This document shows, one piece after another, positions 6,998 to 9,802 of a stretch of 9,802 bases of DNA. The translations under genes were made by a program, and so were the position numbers. The DNA comes from Comamonadaceae bacterium UBA2334 (GTDB taxonomy: Bacteria; Pseudomonadota; Gammaproteobacteria; Burkholderiales; Burkholderiaceae_C). The notes under the pieces are model-generated. The model saw only the letters and a program-made list of their open reading frames with translations. It made no database searches and was not told where the DNA came from. Numbering within the stretch: the stretch's first letter is position 1; each line of letters starts with the position of its first letter. The stretch lies in contig DDUQ01000123.1 of the NCBI GenBank assembly GCA_002344885.1, positions 37,927-47,728 on the forward strand, read 5' to 3'.

Positions 6998-8389
6998 ATG
7001 AATCATTCATTCAAACTGCCCTTCAAACGCCTTGCTGCGGTGTGGTCGCGCATGTTCAACCTGAACGACCCCCGTTGGGGTCGCGGCGACTCGGATCAGG
7101 ACGGAAAGGGAGCCACGGGAAACTCCGAGCCTGACAAGCTGCCACCACCAGCGTCGGCACCCAGGCCGCAGCAGGATGAGGGCCGCCCCAGCTCAGGTCG
7201 CCCCGGTGGCAACCAGGGCCCGCCAGATCTGGACGAACTTTGGCGCGATTTCAACCAGAAGCTTGCCGGGCTGATGGGGGGCAACCGTGGCCGTCGAGGG
7301 GGTGGGGACGGTGGCCAACCAAGCTTCAACCCAGATCCCAAGAGCGCCGGGATTGGTCTGGGTCTGGTGGGGGCGGTAGCGCTGATTTTCTGGGGGAGCA
7401 CAGGCTTCTTCATTGTTCAGGAAGGTCAGCAAGGTGTCATCACCCAGTTCGGCAAGTACCACTCCACTGTGAATGCAGGCTTCAACTGGCGGTTGCCATA
7501 CCCCATCCAGCGGCATGAACTGGTGTTTGCTACCCAGATCCGCTCGGTGGACGTGGGCAGGGACAGCATCGTGCGGGCGACCGGTTTGCGTGAATCGGCC
7601 ATGCTGACGCAGGATGAAAACATCGTCGAAATCAAATTCGCGGTGCAATACCGGTTGAGCGACGCCCGCGCCTATCTGTTCGAGAGCCGCGACCCCGATT
7701 CAGCCGTGATCAAGGCAGCTGAGACGGCGGTTCGTGAAGTCGTGGGCAAAATGAAAATGGATTCCGCCCTGGCTGAAGAACGGGACCAGATTGCACCCCG
7801 TGTGCGCTCGCTGATGCAAACCATCCTTGACCGCTACAAGGTAGGCATTGAGGTGGTGGCGGTCAACATGCAGCAGGGCGGTGTCCGTCCGCCAGAGCAG
7901 GTGCAGGCAGCCTTTGACGATGTGCTCAAAGCCGGTCAAGAGCGTGAGCGCGTCAAGAACGAGGCGCAGGCTTACGCGAACGACGTCGTGCCGCGTGCCC
8001 AGGGTGCGGCTTCGCGCTTGCGGGAAGAAGCCGAAGGCTACAAAGCCCGGATCGTTTCACAAGCCAAGGGTGATGCCGAGCGCTTCAAGTCTGTGTTGGC
8101 TGAATACCAGAAGGCCCCACAAGTCACACGTGAGCGCATGTACACCGATGCCATGCAGGAAGTTTTCACCAACGTGACCAAGGTCATGGTCGATACCAAG
8201 CAAAGCGGCAACCTGCTTTACCTGCCATTGGACAAGTTGATGAAAGGCGCCGGTGATGCCGGTGGTGCGGCCAGCAATTCGCCTGCGACGCAGTCCGGTG
8301 CACCGGTCAACAATCAGAAAGCCGCTGCACCCGAACGCAAGGCCCGTACTGCCGATGCCGAGCGTTCGCGTCAGCGCGATGTCCGCTGA
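6998..8389 (+). CDS. hflK: FtsH protease modulator subunit HflK
   Basis: HflK pairs with HflC in a large SPFH-family membrane cage that surrounds the FtsH AAA protease and controls its access to membrane substrates. The 463-residue protein has a cytosolic N-terminus with the family motifs LNDPRWGRG (22-30) and GPPDLDELWRDFNQKL (74-89), a Gly/Pro/Arg-rich low-complexity stretch (about 48-107), and one transmembrane helix (about 117-140). A periplasmic SPFH/band-7 domain follows (about 136-320), then a charged helical segment and a polar, probably disordered tail from about 420. E. coli HflK is about 419 residues, so this one is longer at both ends. The start is uncertain: ATG 6998 or the in-frame ATG at 7052 (Met19, MFNLNDPRWG) both fit, and neither has a good Shine-Dalgarno. 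hflC follows after 33 bases. Confidence 0.95.
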   Translation: MNHSFKLPFKRLAAVWSRMFNLNDPRWGRGDSDQDGKGATGNSEPDKLPPPASAPRPQQDEGRPSSGRPGGNQGPPDLDELWRDFNQKLAGLMGGNRGRRGGGDGGQPSFNPDPKSAGIGLGLVGAVALIFWGSTGFFIVQEGQQGVITQFGKYHSTVNAGFNWRLPYPIQRHELVFATQIRSVDVGRDSIVRATGLRESAMLTQDENIVEIKFAVQYRLSDARAYLFESRDPDSAVIKAAETAVREVVGKMKMDSALAEERDQIAPRVRSLMQTILDRYKVGIEVVAVNMQQGGVRPPEQVQAAFDDVLKAGQERERVKNEAQAYANDVVPRAQGAASRLREEAEGYKARIVSQAKGDAERFKSVLAEYQKAPQVTRERMYTDAMQEVFTNVTKVMVDTKQSGNLLYLPLDKLMKGAGDAGGAASNSPATQSGAPVNNQKAAAPERKARTADAERSRQRDVR

Positions 8390-8422
8390 ATCCCAACTCA
8401 TGCATCAGAGCACACACACATC

Positions 8423-9319
8423 ATGAACAAGCTGGGTTTAATCGGTTCATCCGTCATTTTGTTGCTGGCTTTGCTGGGCTCCACTGTTTTTGTGGTGGAC
8501 CAGCGCCAGTTTGGCATCGTCTATCAGTTGGGGCAGATCAAGAGCGTGGTCGTCGAACCCGGTCTGAACTTCAAGCTGCCGCCTCCGTTTCAGAACGTCT
8601 CGTACATCGACAAGCGATTGTTGGTGCTGGACAGCTCCGACTCCGAGCCCATGCTGACAGCAGAAAAGCAGCGCGTGGTCATCGACTGGTACGTTCGCTG
8701 GCGCATTTCGGAACCATCAGCCTACATCCGCAATGTGGGCTTGGACGAGCGTGCGGGAGCGTCTCAGTTGACACGCGTGGTTCGCAACGCTTTCCAGCAG
8801 GAGGTCAACAAGTTCACGGTGAATGAATTGCTGTCGACCAAGCGCGATGACCTGATGAGCGCTGTGCGTGCCCAGGTATTGGGTGCGGTGAAAGGTGCCG
8901 ACAAGCCTTGGGGCATGGATGTGGTCGATGTCCGCATCAACCGCATCGATTACGCTGAAACCATCACCGAATCGGTTTACCGACGCATGGAAGCCGAACG
9001 TGCTCAGGTGGCGAACCAGTTGCGCTCCACCGGCGCGGCAGAGGGCGAACAGATCCGTGCGGCGGCAGACCGTGAACGCGAGGTCACGCTGGCCAACGCC
9101 TACCGTGAAGCGCAGAAGGTCAAGGGCGAAGGCGATGCCGAGGCGGCCCGTGCATACGCCGATGCGTTTGGCAAAGATGCTGCGTTTGCCCAGTTCTACC
9201 GCAGTCTCGAGGCTTACAAGGCCAGCTTTGCGGGCAAAGGGGATGTCATGGTGGTGGATCCATCGTCTGATTTCTTCAAGTCGATGCGCAGCAGCAACGT
9301 GAATTCATCTGGCAAGTGA
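8423..9319 (+). CDS. hflC: FtsH protease modulator subunit HflC
   Basis: HflC is the partner of HflK in the FtsH-regulating SPFH complex of the inner membrane. The 298-residue protein begins with an uncleaved transmembrane signal anchor (about 4-25, ending VFVVDQRQFGIVYQLG), followed directly by the periplasmic SPFH/band-7 domain (about 22-190; LLVLDSSDSEPMLTAEKQRV at 66-85 is characteristic). Next comes an Ala/Glu/Arg-rich coiled helical segment (about 188-250, e.g. AEGEQIRAAADRERE), and the conserved C-terminal part AQFYRSLEAYKASF and VDPSSDFFK. Length fits the family (E. coli 334; betaproteobacterial proteins are near 300). The ATG at 8423 puts the hydrophobic anchor at the N-terminus. A (CA)5 run (8411-8420) lies just upstream, and only a weak GAG (8408-8410) could serve as a Shine-Dalgarno. 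It is probably co-transcribed with hflK. Confidence 0.97.
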   Translation: MNKLGLIGSSVILLLALLGSTVFVVDQRQFGIVYQLGQIKSVVVEPGLNFKLPPPFQNVSYIDKRLLVLDSSDSEPMLTAEKQRVVIDWYVRWRISEPSAYIRNVGLDERAGASQLTRVVRNAFQQEVNKFTVNELLSTKRDDLMSAVRAQVLGAVKGADKPWGMDVVDVRINRIDYAETITESVYRRMEAERAQVANQLRSTGAAEGEQIRAAADREREVTLANAYREAQKVKGEGDAEAARAYADAFGKDAAFAQFYRSLEAYKASFAGKGDVMVVDPSSDFFKSMRSSNVNSSGK

Positions 9320-9340
9320 CACTGTCGCCTGAGCGCTCAA

Positions 9341-9526
9341 ATGGGTGACAGTTTGTGGATGGCCTTGGCCCTCGTGCTGGTGCTCGAGGGCCTTTTCCCG
9401 TTTGCGTCGCCTGCAGCATGGCGTCGCATGTTCACGTCGCTGCTGGAAATGAACGACGGGCAAATTCGATTTTTCGGATTGTGTTCGGTTGCCATCGGCC
9501 TCACTCTGCTGTGGTGGCTCGCCTGA
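9341..9526 (+). CDS. DUF2065 (YjeT-type) small membrane protein
   Basis: A 61-residue, very hydrophobic protein of the DUF2065 family, the same family as E. coli YjeT, which also sits just downstream of hflC. Two transmembrane helices are predicted by eye at about residues 4-21 (LWMALALVLVLEGLFPFA) and 43-60, joined by a short polar loop (PAAWRRMFTSLLEMNDGQIR). The conserved glutamate in LEGLFPF inside the first helix and the RFFG segment at the start of the second resemble family features. No biochemical role is established to my knowledge. It starts 21 bases after hflC, with TGAGCG as a weak ribosome-binding site, and is probably the last gene of the hflK-hflC unit. A role as accessory to HflKC/FtsH is inference from gene order only. 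Confidence 0.88.
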   Translation: MGDSLWMALALVLVLEGLFPFASPAAWRRMFTSLLEMNDGQIRFFGLCSVAIGLTLLWWLA

Positions 9527-9595
9527 CCTGTGGCCTGAAGCGTCAAGTCGTGACAGGCACAGCGTTGGGTCGCCGGAGGGCATTCGGCGGCCCGG

Positions 9596-9601
9596 TAAAA
9601 T
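9596..9601 (+). promoter_or_regulatory. Possible -10 element upstream of hisZ
   Basis: TAAAAT lies 27 bases before the hisZ ATG, in the 102-base gap after the DUF2065 gene, and matches a sigma-70 -10 box in 5 of 6 positions. The position 17 bases upstream has no good -35 hexamer (CCGGAG), so the promoter is only a candidate. In the same gap CGCCGGA (9571-9577) can pair with TTCGGCG (9583-9589) around a 5-base loop. This is a weak hairpin that might mark the end of the hflK-hflC-DUF2065 transcript. Confidence 0.35.
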
Positions 9602-9628
9602 CCCAGTTTTAACAGCACAAGCACATAC

Positions 9629-9802
9629 ATGTCTGCCTGGGTACTCCCGGATCACATCGCCGATATCCTGCCTTCAGAGGCCCGGCACATCGAAGACCTG
9701 CGCAGAGACCTGCTCGACAATGCCCGTCGATATGGTTACGAGCTGGTTCTGCCGCCTTTGCTCGAACATCTCGAATCTTTGCTCACAGGTACCGGCGAAG
9801 AG
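9629..9802 (+). CDS. hisZ: ATP phosphoribosyltransferase regulatory subunit HisZ, 5' part
   Basis: The first 58 codons of an open frame that runs off the right edge without a stop. The protein begins MSAWVLPDHIADILPSEA and continues with a helix (EARHIEDLRRDLLDNARRYGYELVLPPL) and HLESLLTGTGEE. This is the N-terminus of HisZ, a HisRS-like protein without aminoacylation activity that partners the short form of HisG in the first step of histidine biosynthesis and mediates feedback control. Similarity to the start of the HisS in this window is visible (DILPAES versus DILPSEA, YGYRNMRTPIVEP versus YGYELVLPPLLEH). The N-terminal sequence and the place after hflC-DUF2065, a usual hisZ-purA position in betaproteobacteria, favour HisZ over a second HisS. 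The catalytic-motif region that would settle it is outside the window. Confidence 0.9.
   Translation, partial: MSAWVLPDHIADILPSEARHIEDLRRDLLDNARRYGYELVLPPLLEHLESLLTGTGEE

Noticed and set aside
1..9802. Search for tRNA, rRNA, CRISPR arrays, insertion sequences or integration sites
   Set aside because: The window is almost fully covered by housekeeping genes with short gaps. I saw no regularly spaced repeats, transposase-like frames, terminal inverted repeats or cloverleaf-like segments.

Overview
The window is an ordinary, gene-dense block of a betaproteobacterial chromosome, most likely Burkholderiales and probably close to Comamonadaceae. That placement rests on the high G+C (about 60% by eye), the protein sequences, and the gene order ispG-hisS-yfgM-bamB-der-hfq-hflX-hflK-hflC-DUF2065-hisZ, which I recognise as a conserved betaproteobacterial arrangement. 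All genes lie on the + strand, the gaps between them are 7 to about 100 bases, and nothing suggests a mobile element, phage, CRISPR array, RNA gene or horizontally acquired island. I did not find a new biological system here.

Region by region: positions 1-800 hold the 3' two-thirds of ispG (isoprenoid precursor synthesis). This is followed by hisS (histidyl-tRNA synthetase), a YfgM-like membrane-anchored TPR protein, bamB (outer-membrane lipoprotein of the BAM complex), der (double-GTPase ribosome assembly factor), hfq (RNA chaperone), hflX (ribosome-associated GTPase), hflK and hflC (membrane SPFH pair that regulates the FtsH protease), and a 61-codon DUF2065/YjeT-type membrane protein. The last 174 bases are the 5' end of hisZ, the HisS-like regulatory subunit of ATP phosphoribosyltransferase, which runs off the window.

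Functionally the cluster joins translation and ribosome biogenesis (hisS, der, hflX), post-transcriptional control (hfq), envelope biogenesis and quality control (yfgM, bamB, hflK, hflC, DUF2065) and metabolism (ispG, hisZ). YfgM (translocon side) and BamB (outer-membrane assembly) are neighbours in the secretory path. HflK and HflC form one complex, and the DUF2065 gene is a plausible but unproven accessory to it.

The points worth a second look are small: two tandem hairpins with a mutually exclusive alternative pairing in the hfq-hflX gap, a 14-bp perfect palindrome in the hflX-hflK gap, three successive genes with non-ATG starts (der TTG, hfq GTG, hflX TTG), uncertain starts for bamB and hflK, and the uncharacterised DUF2065 protein. 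No gap between genes exceeds about 105 bases.
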